NCBI GenBank assembly: GCA_947172415.1
Contig: OX359192.1
Coordinates: 5,210,501-5,274,500 of the forward strand
DNA length: 64,000 nt
From: Chondrosia reniformis
Taxonomy: Eukaryota; Porifera; Demospongiae; Chondrillida; Chondrillidae
Direction of reading: 5' to 3'
The notes beneath the pieces were generated by a model. It did not search any database and was not told the DNA's origin. It saw nothing but the letters and a program-made list of their open reading frames with translations. Shown here one piece after another: positions 35,103-47,896 of the stretch (its first letter is position 1; each line of letters begins with the position of its first letter). The translations under genes were made by a program, and so were the position numbers.

Positions 35103-36200
35103 GATGTTACAACCCGTTTCGTAACTTCTGACCGGTTTCGAAACGGATCGGACGGTTTCGAAACCGGTCGACCTGCTATGAAGCCGGACGTGTATGGCAG
35201 TATGGCAAGCGAAATGGTTCAAAAAGTACCTCCGCCTAGACGTACGTGGGAACATTTAAGACGTACGTGAATGCGTTTACACGTACATGCGAACCCCTTG
35301 AAACGTACGTCCCAATTTCGTAGGTACGTTAACGGTCCTATTTCTAACATCATTTTTGTAAATGTTTTTAAAAATGTTTTTTTTTTTTAATTTACTTGTA
35401 TGTCTCCTTTTGTGTCACCAACAACTCATATCTATATCACTAGCTGCACTGAATAATAAGTATACACAATTATAGTCACTCAAAAAAGCATGAATAGAAT
35501 TTCATGCACAAAAGTGTACATGCATGTTAACTCTTTATCATACGCAGAGCAATATATTGATCCTGCAGACTACTTGCAAAACTTCCTCCGATTTTTATAC
35601 GGTTACAATATGGTGGTGTTATACTTGTAATAAAGATATTTCTATAGTAATTAACAAGTCCATATCTTGTGTATTTGAAGAGCTATAGTCATATAAGTGT
35701 CTGTTCATAGTTTATGCAATTCCATGATTATTTTATTACAAGTAAATAAAATGTTAGAAGTAGGACCGTTAACGTATCTACGAAATTGGGACGTACGTTC
35801 GAAAATGAACTGAGACATGTTTCAAAGGGTTCGCACGCGTGCGTACGTTTCAATGGGTTCGCACGTACGTCTTAAATGTTACCACGTACGTCTAGGCGGA
35901 GGTACTTTTTGAACCATTTCGCTTGCCATACGTCCGTAAAAAAGTACCTCCGCCTAGACGTACGTGGTAACATTTAAGACGTACGTGCCACACCATCGAA
36001 CGAACCATCAACCATTTACCGCGTACAGGCGTCACTATCTATAAATAGACGTTTTAGTCGCCACTTTGCAGTCGATGCAAGCAACACAAAGCTAATAGGT
36101 GCAACTAACCTTGTTCGGTGGGGAAATTATGGATGGAAAAACAAAATCGTCAGAGAAATTTCCACTAGACAGCAAGAGTTGTGAAACGGGTCGACCGCGG
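35103..36200. mobile_element. Foldback element rich in ACGTACGT (unit 1)
   Basis: Replaces about 250 bp of copy 1. Arms 35200-35346 and 35754-35931 are inverted copies sharing GTATGGCAAGCGAAATGG, AAGTACCTCCGCCTAGACGT and GTACGTTAACGG/CCGTTAACGTA, around an AT-rich 400-bp centre. A third partial arm is at 35938-35988. Outer ends carry AACCCGTTTCG and GAAACGGGTCGACC. The arms hold many CGTACG palindromes and far more CpG than the surroundings. No transposase frame. Located between the divergent UNC93-like and receptor genes. Confidence 0.8.
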
Positions 36201-36349
36201 CTTCAAAATATATCCAATTTGTACGCATACTGCTCCCAATCATCATTCACATGCACAATCAGCCGGTGCTTAACATTAAGTGTGCTCTAAGCACAGGCAA
36301 GCATATGGGAGCAGTTTGGATCTGCAGCCACTAAACTTCATACAGATGC

Positions 36350-36672
36350 ACAAATAGCCGGGACTTAAGCCAAAAAGTGGATTAAGCACCAGGAGGCTTA
36401 TAGGAGATGCATATATGGTGTCATTCCAAGTCGCCACAGTTTGCATTTTGCAATGGTACAGGCTTGCCGATGCTTATGCCAAAAAGTGGATTAAGCTCCA
36501 AGAGGCTTATAGGAGCTGCATGGTGTCATTCCAAGTCATCACGGTTGCATTTGACCATGGTACGAGGCTCGCAGGTCCTTTAGCCAAAAAATGGATTAAG
36601 CACCAGCTATGAAGCCCATGGGAACTGCATGGTGTCATTCTAAGTCACCTCGGTTGCATTTTGCAATGGTAC
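36350..36672. repeat. Tandem repeat upstream of receptor copy 2, about 3 units
   Basis: Same family as 22560-22790 (GCCAAAAAGTGGATTAAG, TGCATGGTGTCATTC motifs), one unit more than in copy 1. Confidence 0.85.
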
Positions 36673-37151
36673 AATTGTCGTTAACTTTGAATATCATTAA
36701 TTTAATGTACATATAGTGCTGTAACTCTGTCAAATGGAGAGATATGAATATTACAAAACTCTATACCAGTATTCTCAAACATGTATGAAAGGTTTCCAAT
36801 GAGTTTTGCATATAGATAATATCCAAATTTGTATTCTCACCATACATTATAAAGCAATAATTTAGTGTACATTTATATAATACTTAGCAATATCCTGTTA
36901 GCTCACCTATATAACAAGTTCAAAAACTTGTTTTTATGTAAGTTTTAAACTGAATTTGAAGGGCCACATTAGAGTCTATAATTTTATACCATATAGTGTC
37001 TATAAACCTTTCATGGAACATGTCCTGAATCGCCTTCAATTTCATAATTATTTATTTGTGGTTGCCTCCTACACACATGCTCTTGTATATAGTGCACACA
37101 CAAACTAGTCTTATATATATATAGTACGTATACTGACTTGTACGTAAAACT

Positions 37152-38153
37152 ATGAATACAACAGGGGTCAATTTGTCAGCTCCAACCTTTTCTGTTTTGA
37201 GTGCAGATGATTACTTGACTTTAGATTTAGTGTGCCTCCTAATTGTGAATCCTGCTGAAGTATTTCTTACTGTTTTGGTCTTTACAGCTGTTGTGAGGAG
37301 CAAGGTGTTCAAGGCAAGCATTCCTCAAAGAAACATTCACTTATGCATCCTATTATCCGGACTTTTGATGAGCATAGCAAGCGGAACTCTCACCCTGAGT
37401 TGGATTTTAGTTGTCAAGGGGAAAGAAGAAGTTGGGATAGCTTTCTGCAAGGTGGGATATTACTTTATTCACATTGGTTTTAGCTTGGGTAATGTATTAC
37501 TGGCTTTTTTAGCAGTAACTATTCACATTATAATCACCAAGGGAGTTCACAGGATCAAAGTGCTTCATCTAAATATCGCAATGCTAGTACTATGGATGGT
37601 AGCTTTTGTTGTACCAATTCCATACTTCATTTCACATTTTTACAATTTTAATGAGATCTTTGATGGTGCCATCTGCTTTGCTCAATTTCACACTTTGGGC
37701 TACATTCACGGCATTGGAAGTGCAATAGCTACAGATGCAACTTCAAGAATTATTTCTATAGGAGTCATCATTGCCACAGCTGTACACGTAAAAAGAAACA
37801 CCTACACTGATGGTGAAGTGCTATCAAAGGCGGTAGTAAAATTTACTGGACTTCTCTTATTGCAGAATCTTGTGGGACTGACTTTATCTACAGTTGGCTA
37901 CATACCAATTATTGGTTATGCGCACATACGTCTTCCATCACAAGTTATAGTTGCACTTCGTTATCTGAACCTTTACTTCAGTTTACGTGTGCCAATAATT
38001 GTCCCCCCACTTCTCATGATTGCTGTGTATAAACCAATAATGAAAACTATTTGCTTCTGCACAACACCTGCCAACCCAAAAAGTAAAGAAATGTCAAGTA
38101 ATTCCAAGCTGGCAGTTCAATTGCTTGATTTTCAATCAAAGGATTCATATTAA
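37152..38153 (+). CDS. Seven-transmembrane receptor, copy 2
   Basis: Intronless, 333 aa, same layout as copy 1: NTT/NLS sequons, seven hydrophobic spans and the two extracellular cysteines. After residue about 310 the frame differs from copies 1 and 4 because of a small indel, giving the tail KEMSSNSKLAVQLLDFQSK instead of KRFSKNTSSSIA. One residue differs from copy 3 (Leu for Met in GFS-L/M-GNV). Transcribed away from the UNC93-like gene. Confidence 0.82.
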   Translation: MNTTGVNLSAPTFSVLSADDYLTLDLVCLLIVNPAEVFLTVLVFTAVVRSKVFKASIPQRNIHLCILLSGLLMSIASGTLTLSWILVVKGKEEVGIAFCKVGYYFIHIGFSLGNVLLAFLAVTIHIIITKGVHRIKVLHLNIAMLVLWMVAFVVPIPYFISHFYNFNEIFDGAICFAQFHTLGYIHGIGSAIATDATSRIISIGVIIATAVHVKRNTYTDGEVLSKAVVKFTGLLLLQNLVGLTLSTVGYIPIIGYAHIRLPSQVIVALRYLNLYFSLRVPIIVPPLLMIAVYKPIMKTICFCTTPANPKSKEMSSNSKLAVQLLDFQSKDSY

Positions 38154-38738
38154 ATGCTTTGAAAGAATTCTTCAAACAGAGAGAAAACATTGGCTTCATT
38201 ACTACTGATTGATCAAAACATTTTAGAGTATATATAAGTTCTTTTTTCCATATATTATAGATTACACACATACTTATGTTTGTGTGTATTTCTTCTTTAC
38301 ATGCCATTTAAGGGCAACTCTGTTACGATGATGAATTATTATTGTTTTTATATATCTTATTACATCATGTATAATACAAAAGGATAAATAGTATTTTATG
38401 CATGGTATATATACAAAGTACATATATACTGTGTTTTCTGTCTTTTTTTTGTTTCTGTCAGATCAAAGTTACTTATCATATACATAAGTATAGTACTGTA
38501 TTTAGGTGTTAACTTTTTCAAAATGGTAGAGGTGTGCATACTGTTAAGAATTCCTTTAATGAGACACCTCTATAAATCACCCACGTACGCCATATTCTGT
38601 AAAGAATTTATTATTCTCCAATACTTTACTATATGCATATATGACAAATTCACGAACATTTATGAATTGAAATCAACATAATAAATCCTTTTTACAAATG
38701 TGTAATTGTGTTAGCTTTCATTAACAACCAGTTTGCAA

Positions 38739-39103
38739 TTCGTAGTAAAAATCGTCATAAAACTCAAGTTTACCACTGTGCTATAAGGCCTTTTCGGAGA
38801 ATACCACTCCTCATCAGTAGCACTGGGTAGCAATTCTTTGGAGTAACCAAGCTGCCAATTCTTTATCTCTCGACAAAGGATTGGCTGAAATACATTTAAA
38901 ACGTCAAACCTAAAACTCAGAAAACTCTATAACCAACATCAATATTATTATGTAGGCAATATAGTATGAACCGGCTTATGGGCTTAGTAATTCGAATTAC
39001 TAAGCCCATAAGTCGGGGCCGCAACCCTTTCTTCAACGCCGTGATGGCAAGACTAAGTTAGTCCAATGTAGGTGTTAAAACGGTTAATAATTTCCTTGTT
39101 AAA
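38739..39103. mobile_element. 365-bp insertion with 12-bp target duplication and a 38-bp perfect palindrome
   Basis: Flanked by ACCAGTTTGCAA at 38727-38738 and 39104-39115; the equivalent place after copy 1 (about 26158) has one copy and no insert. Contains the perfect palindrome 38975-39012 centred on TTCGAA, and an end-like motif ATACCACTCCTCATCAGTAG shared with the dispersed repeats at 11.7 and 61.6 kb. No ORF. Confidence 0.85.
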
Positions 39104-39397
39104 ACCAGTTTGCAAACACAATATATATAATACATGTAAGTAACTTTCTCTACTTTAAATCAATCATGCATATCATAATAATTGTCATGCAATATAATTA
39201 CTTTTAAACTATATATATATAGAGGTGCTAATCTAATTGGTTGTTAATAAGGAATGCTGTCATAGGACACTCTACATCTTTCTTCTTCAGTTCCTTCAGT
39301 TCCTCACTGAGTTGAACATCTCTTTTTGAGATACAAAAAGAAGTCAATGACCTTTGTACCCAGTCTCTAACAGCCAGACCAACCATTCATTGATGAC

Positions 39398-40335
39398 TTT
39401 ATTGGACATTTAAAGATGAACTGTCCATATTGGTTTGTTTTTGGGTGACAGAGAGGAAAACCCTGGTGGTGCTATATAGCTTTAGTTTTTTCACTGATTC
39501 AATATTCCTTCCTTTTAACATGTACGGTCATTCAATGACTACACAAAATATTGTATATTCACCATATGTTTTCTTGTTGCAACATAGTTGTCTAGTTCTT
39601 TAGGAGAAGTCCTCACATCCCGGTCAACTGGTTCATACAGTCTAAACCTCTTCAGAGAGACAATATTGTGATCAATGAGACATTTAATTTGCTAAGATAC
39701 CAGACACGCATACCAAGAATACTGATGGCCAACTCAAAATTAAAAGAGGCAGTCAAACCTAAGCAACAAACAGAGGGACCAATTAGCAAACAAACAAGAA
39801 AACTCCCTATACATGTCACATATCACATGTATATATACACACAAGTTTAGGCTGAAGATTGAATTATAGGGTCTACAGCAAACATTAAGCATTCTATATA
39901 CAGCTACTGTTCATAAGCTGGTATGTTTGGGAAAAGAAAGTGTGTCCACTTTCAGTTCTACTAGATTTACTCAGCCATTGTACAGGACACATAAAATGAA
40001 TTCCTTAGCAACAGCAGTCTAGGGAGATGTATACATACGCACTTCAACACTCACCTGTGGACAACATATTCTGAAGAACAGAAGGTCATTTAAACTGGCT
40101 AACATCATCTTCCATGTTCTCCTCACCCAATAAATCCTCCCTATTCTCCTCCCTCCCCTTTCTCACCCTCTTGTCTAAAGTAGGAAGACTCCAGTAAGTG
40201 TTTAAAGGGTTTTCCAGCTTCCCGGAACTTGGTTCCGGTACTTAGTCCTTCCTTGAGTGTCCCTACTAACAATTGATGCTCATTTACATGTAGTCTAAAT
40301 TTTGGGTTGATTTTTCTTCTACATGGGATGTATAT
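39398..40335 (-). pseudogene. MSH6 pseudogene segment, unit 2
   Basis: Copy of 28183-29110. The CLIDHNIVSLKRF and LLESSYFRQ blocks are present and frame-disrupted. The 3' blocks (VLDGTTLQ...) are absent because the unit boundary cuts at 39397. Confidence 0.78.
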
Positions 40336-40644
40336 GACCTGTAATTCAGTGTTTCCTGTCTTTTATATACCATGTAGTATGCTATTATATACTTTGTAGA
40401 TGTTTAACTTATAAAAAATATAACAACAATAATATTATATAGCTCATGCATCATTGTAACAGAAATGCCCCATAACATATAACAAAGAAAATGTAAGGAA
40501 AAAGGTATATAAACCATGTACAATAGTTATATTAGATTTTATTATTTTATAAAAGAATTATGTGACTGCTGTAATATAAAATATTGTTTTGATCAATCAG
40601 TAGTAAATGGAGCCAATGTTTTCTTTCTGTTTTGAAAAGTGCTT

Positions 40645-41152
40645 TCAGAGTATTTCTGAATTCTCTGAAAACCAAGCAATTGAACTGCTGGTATTCTTTG
40701 AGAATCTTTTACTTTTTGGGTTGGCAGGTGTTGTGCAGAAGCAAATAGTTTTCATTATTGGTTTATACACAGCAATCATGAGAAGTGGGGGGACAATTAT
40801 TGGCACACGTAAACTGAAGTAAAGGTTCAGATAATGAAGTGCAACTATAACTTGTGATGGAAGACGTATGTGCGCATAACCAATAATTGGTATGTAGCCA
40901 ATTGTAGATAAAATCAGTCCCACAAGATTCTGCAATAAGAGAAGTCCAGTAAATTTTACTACAGCCTTCAACAGTACTTCACCATCAGTGTAGGTGTTTC
41001 TTTTTACGTGTACAGCTGTGGCAATGATGACTCCTATAGAAATAATTCTTGAAGTTGCATCTGTAGCTATTGCACTTCCAATGCCGTGAATGTAGCCCAA
41101 AGTGTGAAACTGAGCAAAGCAGATGGCACCATCAAAGATCTCATTAAAATTG
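40645..41152 (-). pseudogene. Truncated 7TM receptor, unit 2
   Basis: Same truncation as 29423-29930. Internally it differs from that copy at several codons (IISIGVI instead of IVSLVFI; LLKAVV instead of LSKAVV), although the flanks are almost identical. IISIGVI matches the plus-strand receptors and LLKAVV matches copy 1, suggesting gene conversion. Confidence 0.85.
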
Positions 41153-41157
41153 GCTTT

Positions 41158-42400
41158 ATTGGACATTTAAGGTAGAACTATACATATTGGTTTGTTTTTT
41201 GGGTGGCATAGAGGAAAACCCTAGTATTAGTTTACCTACTTGCAAGCCTTAGTTTTTTTACTGATTCAATATTGAACATGCAGTCATTCAACACATATAT
41301 TCACCATATGTTGTTATGTTGCGATGTAGTTGTCTATATAGTTCTTCAGGAGAAGTCCTCGCATCCTGGCCAACTGGTTCATACAGTGAAAATCTCTTCA
41401 GAGAGACAATGTTGTGATCAATGAGACATTTGCTAAGATACCAGACAGGCACCGAGATCACTGACAGCTAACTCATACATAATCTAAAGAGGCAGTCAAA
41501 TCTAAGGAAACCTCCATAAACAAAGGAGCAATTAACAAATAAAACAAACTACATTAGAGAGCTCCCTACTATATACATATCACATATATATAGACATACA
41601 TGCATACACATACACACATTTTAACAATAGCCTAGCACGGGCTCAAGTGCAATAAACTCCCCTTTTCATATCACATATATATACATAGGTTAAGGGTAAA
41701 GATAGAATCTACAACAAGCATCAAACATTCTATACAGCTACTGTTCATAAGCCTGTATGTTTGGGAAAAGAAAGTGTGTTTCCACTTTCTGTTCTGCTAG
41801 ATTCCCTCAGCCATTACACAAGACACATGAAAGGAATTCCTTGGCAACAACAATCTTGAATATATGTACGCACTAGGTCATTTGAACTGGTTAACATCAT
41901 CTTCCATTATAGAGGTTCATTGCTAGTTTTACGTAGTTAAGCCTATAATGGCAATCTCTGAGCTTATATACCTGTAGCAATTCACAGTTCACAATTAATA
42001 GAATGTTTTGGTCAAATCATGTCACTTCTCACCTCTATAAATAAACTGTTGATTATGTATAATTTATTTTAGCTAATGAAGGTCCACGGACCAAAATGTT
42101 CTATTAATTGTGAACTGAGAATTGCATGGATAAGTTCAGAGACTAGCAATAGAGATTGCCATTAGAATCATCTTCCATGTTCTCCTCGCCCACTGAATCC
42201 TCCCCATCCCCTCCCCTTCAAATTCCTCTTCCTCACCCTCTTGTCTGAAGTAGGAAGACTCCAGTAAGTGTTTAAGGTTTTTCCAGCTTCCGGATCCAAG
42301 AACTTATTTCCGGGACTTATGTAGTCCCTCCTTGAGTTTCCCCACTAACAGTTGATGCTGAATTACACTTAGTATAGTGATTTTCTGGCTAATTTTTCCT
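41158..42400 (-). pseudogene. MSH6 pseudogene segment, second type, unit 2
   Basis: Near-identical copy of 29936-31175 with the same frameshifts and stops. Confidence 0.7.
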
Positions 42401-42766
42401 CTATGAGATATATAACCTGTAAATCAGTGTTTTCTGTCTTTTATATACTGTGTAGTATATACTTTTTAGATGTATATATTATACAATTTATATATAGCTC
42501 ATGCATCATTGAACAGAAATGCCCCATAACAAAAAAAATGCAAAGAAAAGGGTATATACACACAAATGTACAATAGTGAGTTTTTAATTGTTATACAAAA
42601 GAATTATATGCAATGAAACAAATAAAAAAGCAACCATAATATGTTAGACTAGAAGAATGCATGCCTACATGCCTACATAGGTGGCACATGTATGTTCCTG
42701 CAGTTGGTTCTATACCATGTAATTATAGTCTAATCAAAGTAACCCAAAATGTTTCTATTCATGCAG

Positions 42767-42916
42767 TTAAAAAACAAGTATGGTGATGCTTTCATAAGAG
42801 GAAACAATGGTAAGTTCTGTTTTATACATGTATTAGAGTGAACATATTCCTTATCATCTTGATCAAGTTGCTGTTTCTGTGTAGTGCTGTACATCAGTGT
42901 TACCAAGAGACGGTGA
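42767..42916 (+). pseudogene. LSM6 exons 3-4 fragment, unit 2
   Basis: Exons at 42767-42809 and 42885-42916, identical to the unit 1 fragment. No 5' exons or promoter. Confidence 0.92.
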
Positions 42917-43981
42917 TGGATACATCTGTGATTGGTGTACAGTGCTAAATATAGTTACTAGCATTATTTGTTTTGTGATGTAACATCTGACACACCTTTG
43001 GCCAAAATTGTTTCAACACACTGATAAATGTGATCAACAAAACCACATTGCACTACGTAACATATTATTGACTAAATCAGCTATAGTACAAGGATTGCAG
43101 TAAAGATTGGTAACCCGAAAGGATTTCAGTCTCTTTTGTTGCATTTGAAATATACAGAAAGTTAAGCATGCAAGAAAGTATGTACATATATATGATGAAG
43201 ATAGTCTGGAGTCCATGCTTGTGCCTTTGTTTTATGCGCAAGGATTACTAACTGCATGGTGCACGCTTATATCTTTGAGGTTATTCACCTAAACATACAG
43301 TTACTGCAATACAACTGTCGTGCATGTGTAAGTATGGGTATACTATATATGCCATTTTAATTACATAAAATGCATGGTTCCATGATCACTTCCATTACTC
43401 ATAGATTTACCCGCTCTCCTGTGGTTGATGGTGGCCTGCACAACCAATTGGTTAAGGTGGCCCCTCCCACTGGAAACTTTGTTGGGTCTCTGATCAACTA
43501 TTACTGACAAATTATTTGAAATAGAAATTAGATTAATTGCTTCTTTAGCTGTTAGTATAACATAAATGGAGCATTGTCGGGCAATGGTACTTCATGGTGT
43601 CAGAGGTCTAGAGCAGTTGTTTCTTTTGTGTTTTAATTATATACCCTCTCATGGTGTTCAAGTATGTGGATGTTATTTCAGAAATAAGTGATGCCTTCAA
43701 ACTGGGAATGTGATGCATAGGCTTCCTTGTATTATATGTAAGGCTTCAGCCTTTTGTACCATTGTGTGCAAGTTACATAACCCAGTAGCCATGCATAATC
43801 ACCATACATTTAATTTGTATATACGTACACTAAACATTTGTGTATACATTTTAGCACCCTCGTTATCGAGTCAGTGTATGACAGTGAATGACTGTTGTGC
43901 AATGATAGAATATTATAAGTGCAGGCTGTGAGAGACGATTCTAGTGCACAGGGTTCAAATATCTAATCATGGAGGGTCTCC

Positions 43982-46194
43982 CTAGTTCAATTCATACACT
44001 CCGTACTGGCAGTCCGGTGGATGTCTTCCGGTGCGACCATACACCAGCTCAGCACTGAGGTAGAGCAGGTACAGCATTACCACACACAGCATAATGGCCA
44101 GAGAGCCTTGGAGAGGTATGTAGGCTGCAAGGAAGAAGAAGAATGCTCCTCCAGATCCGTAGGCTGCCTTACCAAGTCCGTACACCACTTCCTTGTTCTC
44201 CTTACCAACAACACCTAAATAGACTGCAGAGCAAAGGGATAGGCTTACATGAGCTACCATTGACCTTATATGGTCAGTAAACTTAGTCTTGCATACTGTC
44301 GGAAAATTATTGGGCATATAGATAATAGAGCGGTTCCTTTGGACGATCGAGCACACCGACAAGTCACTTTATTTAAGGCAATTATCGTTTCTTTTTTGTG
44401 AAACGTCACCTTAAATTAAAATTAATAAAGTGACTTGTCGGTGTAGTCTTGCATACATTTTATAAATTATAAACTCCATTTTCAAGCATATATATGCTGA
44501 AGGTATTTGTTGATTCTTATAGTAAAGCTAGCTTTGTTCATAAATTATATTAAATACTTCCTAACAGTTTAATAGAGTTATATCTAAATACTTTCTAATG
44601 GAATTATATTTGAATACTTTCTAGCGAGGCTAGCGTACTGGATGGCAGTGTCTTGAAGGTGCCTTGTGACAGTCCCAGCACTATTGCTCCTATAAACACT
44701 ACTGGAAAACTTGGTACGCGCAGCCATAGGAACAGAAACAAGAAAAGGCAGGTTACACCTGTGGTTACCATGCCAACTAGAACACTTCGGGTAACATATA
44801 TAGACAGGTGGGAGGAGCCATAAGATGATACAGCAGTGCCCAGTCCCCAAACCATGGTTGCCATGCCAACATAACCAATTCCCAGACACTCTGCCACATA
44901 GTACTATATGAAAGACATAAATACCAACCAAATGCAACCCTACCCCTGGATGGTAGGGTACCACTTACCTTTGGTCCCACTTTCATACAGTAAATTACAT
45001 ATATATATATACACATATGCTGTTGTAATGATACATATGACATAAGAACACACAGGTCTCCCAGGCACCCCCCCAGGGGTAGCCTATACCAATTGGGTTA
45101 CCTGTGGGGGGGGGGTGCCTGGGAGAGTGTAAGATCTGATATCAGTATACATGACATACTACCTTTGAGAATATCCCAAAAAAGAAACTTGGCAATAATC
45201 CAGCATAAACACTCATTGGCAGAGAGAGAAACACTTTGGGTTTAACAATCATTCTAAGGAAAGTCTTTACTGACAGCTTTGTCTCTTGGAATACACTTGA
45301 ACAGGATATGCCCTTCACTGTTATGCACACGCTTGCCTCTCCTGGCATGGGTGGAATAATAGCTACAATGATGATGGCTCCTATACTTGTACAGGTTGCC
45401 GTGGCAACAAACCCATAGTAGGCCCAGGTTGATACCTCAGATGGAGATGTCTCAATGTCGCAAGATGTGTTGCTCATGTTGCTGTGAGGATTATCAGTAA
45501 GGAGCTGATCGGAGAGAAGGAACAGAGTGTTGACCAAACTGCCAACCACAGCAGAGAGATAGAAGGAGAAAAAGAATAATCCTTGATAGCGACTAAGGGT
45601 GTGCTCAAATGAGACACCCTTAATGTCCTTCATTCTTCGAGATGCAATTGTGAGAAATGACAGTGCTCCAATCCAAAAGAAGCTGGCAGTAAATCCGGTG
45701 GCAGCCGCTGCTGGTACCAGGGTATACCAGGAGGGATAGAAGTTGGCACTAAAGAACATGAGGTAGCTAATGAAAGCAACCAAAATGGATATCTTCCATT
45801 CGAGCACTTTGACAACCAGAGGGCTCACAAAGAGACTGGAAGGTACAAAGGTCAACCACAAGCAGGCACTTGCAATGAATCCGATGTTTCCATTTAGAGA
45901 CGTCATCACAGGGATGATCAAGAAATAGCCAGCGTAGAGGAGAAAGGTGGCCAAACAGAGGGCGGCCACTCTCAAGTGAATTGTCAGGGCCGTCTGACCA
46001 ATGCCCCCGGGTCCTTTACCATCACTCCCGGGCCCTTTACCTTCACTCCCGGGTCCTTTATCATCGCCTTGGTCCATTTTTCCGTCCTTGCCATTCAGAT
46101 TTCCCTTGCAAGATTCGGCGTAACTATTTTCTGGTAGTTCTTGATGTTCACCTGTGGAATTACTTCCTTTGTTTCGTTCGTCGTATCTCCCCAT
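43982..46194 (-). CDS. UNC93-like multi-pass membrane protein, copy 3 (intact)
   Basis: Exons 46194-45163, 44903-44618 and 44214-43982; 516 aa. Differs from copy 2 by very few residues (for example MGRYDERN instead of MGRYEERN, and ISILVAF instead of ISILIAF). All three exons are open and splice sites conserved, so it is likely expressed if its promoter (shared intergenic region with receptor copy 3) works. Confidence 0.85.
44353..44444. mobile_element. 92-bp MITE (unit 2)
   Basis: Same element and position as 33127-33218. Confidence 0.85.
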
Positions 46195-46326
46195 CGTCCT
46201 TTATAGCCATGCAATCAACTCGGGTATTAACTTGTATACAAAGTGGTTAAACACTGTTAGCATTAGTACAGGATTAATGTAGGTATAACTCTATTATTGT
46301 ACATGTATAGGAACTGATTTAATATT

Positions 46327-47424
46327 GATGTTACAACCCGTTTCGTAACTTCTGACCGGTTTCGAAACGGATCGGACGGTTTCGAAACCGGTCGACCTGC
46401 TATGAAGCCGGACGTGTATGGCAGTATGGCAAGCGAAATGGTTCAAAAAGTACCTCCGCCTAGACGTACGTGGGAACATTTAAGACGTACGTGAATGCGT
46501 TTACACGTACATGCGAACCCCTTGAAACGTACGTCCCAATTTCGTAGGTACGTTAACGGTCCTATTTCTAACATCATTTTTGTAAATGTTTTTAAAAATG
46601 TTTTTTTTTTTTAATTTACTTGTATGTCTCCTTTTGTGTCACCAACAACTCATATCTATATCACTAGCTGCACTGAATAATAAGTATACACAATTATAGT
46701 CACTCAAAAAAGCATGAATAGAATTTCATGCACAAAAGTGTACATGCATGTTAACTCTTTATCATACGCAGAGCAATATATTGATCCTGCAGACTACTTG
46801 CAAAACTTCCTCCGATTTTTATACGGTTACAATATGGTGGTGTTATACTTGTAATAAAGATATTTCTATAGTAATTAACAAGTCCATATCTTGTGTATTT
46901 GAAGAGCTATAGTCATATAAGTGTCTGTTCATAGTTTATGCAATTCCATGATTATTTTATTACAAGTAAATAAAATGTTAGAAGTAGGACCGTTAACGTA
47001 TCTACGAAATTGGGACGTACGTTCGAAAATGAACTGAGACATGTTTCAAAGGGTTCGCACGCGTGCGTACGTTTCAATGGGTTCGCACGTACGTCTTAAA
47101 TGTTACCACGTACGTCTAGGCGGAGGTACTTTTTGAACCATTTCGCTTGCCATACGTCCGTAAAAAAGTACCTCCGCCTAGACGTACGTGGTAACATTTA
47201 AGACGTACGTGCCACACCATCGAACGAACCATCAACCATTTACCGCGTACAGGCGTCACTATCTATAAATAGACGTTTTAGTCGCCACTTTGCAGTCGAT
47301 GCAAGCAACACAAAGCTAATAGGTGCAACTAACCTTGTTCGGTGGGGAAATTATGGATGGAAAAACAAAATCGTCAGAGAAATTTCCACTAGACAGCAAG
47401 AGTTGTGAAACGGGTCGACCGCGG
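46327..47424. mobile_element. Foldback element rich in ACGTACGT (unit 2)
   Basis: Copy of 35103-36200; arms at about 46424-46570 and 46978-47155. Confidence 0.8.
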
Positions 47425-47573
47425 CTTCAAAATATATCCAATTTGTACGCATACTGCTCCCAATCATCATTCACATGCACAATCAGCCGGTGCTTAACAT
47501 TAAGTGTGCTCTAAGCACAGGCAAGCATATGGGAGCAGTTTGGATCTGCAGCCACTAAACTTCATACAGATGC

Positions 47574-47896
47574 ACAAATAGCCGGGACTTAAGCCAAAAA
47601 GTGGATTAAGCACCAGGAGGCTTATAGGAGATGCATATATGGTGTCATTCCAAGTCGCCACAGTTTGCATTTTGCAATGGTACAGGCTTGCCGATGCTTA
47701 TGCCAAAAAGTGGATTAAGCTCCAAGAGGCTTATAGGAGCTGCATGGTGTCATTCCAAGTCATCACGGTTGCATTTGACCATGGTACGAGGCTCGCAGGT
47801 CCTTTAGCCAAAAAATGGATTAAGCACCAGCTATGAAGCCCATGGGAACTGCATGGTGTCATTCTAAGTCACCTCGGTTGCATTTTGCAATGGTAC
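47574..47896. repeat. Tandem repeat upstream of receptor copy 3, about 3 units
   Basis: Copy of 36350-36672. Confidence 0.85.

Larger units (their letters stand above)
28183..39397. repeat. 11.2-kb tandem unit 1
   Basis: Starts at TTTATTGGACATTTAAAG, which recurs at 39398 and 50632, so the period is about 11,215-11,235 bp. Contents in order: MSH6 remnant (-), truncated receptor (-), second MSH6 remnant (-), LSM6 3' fragment (+), UNC93-like gene (-), ACGTACGT element, receptor (+), 365-bp insertion. Identity to unit 2 is very high (one residue differs between the two long receptors). Confidence 0.92.
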
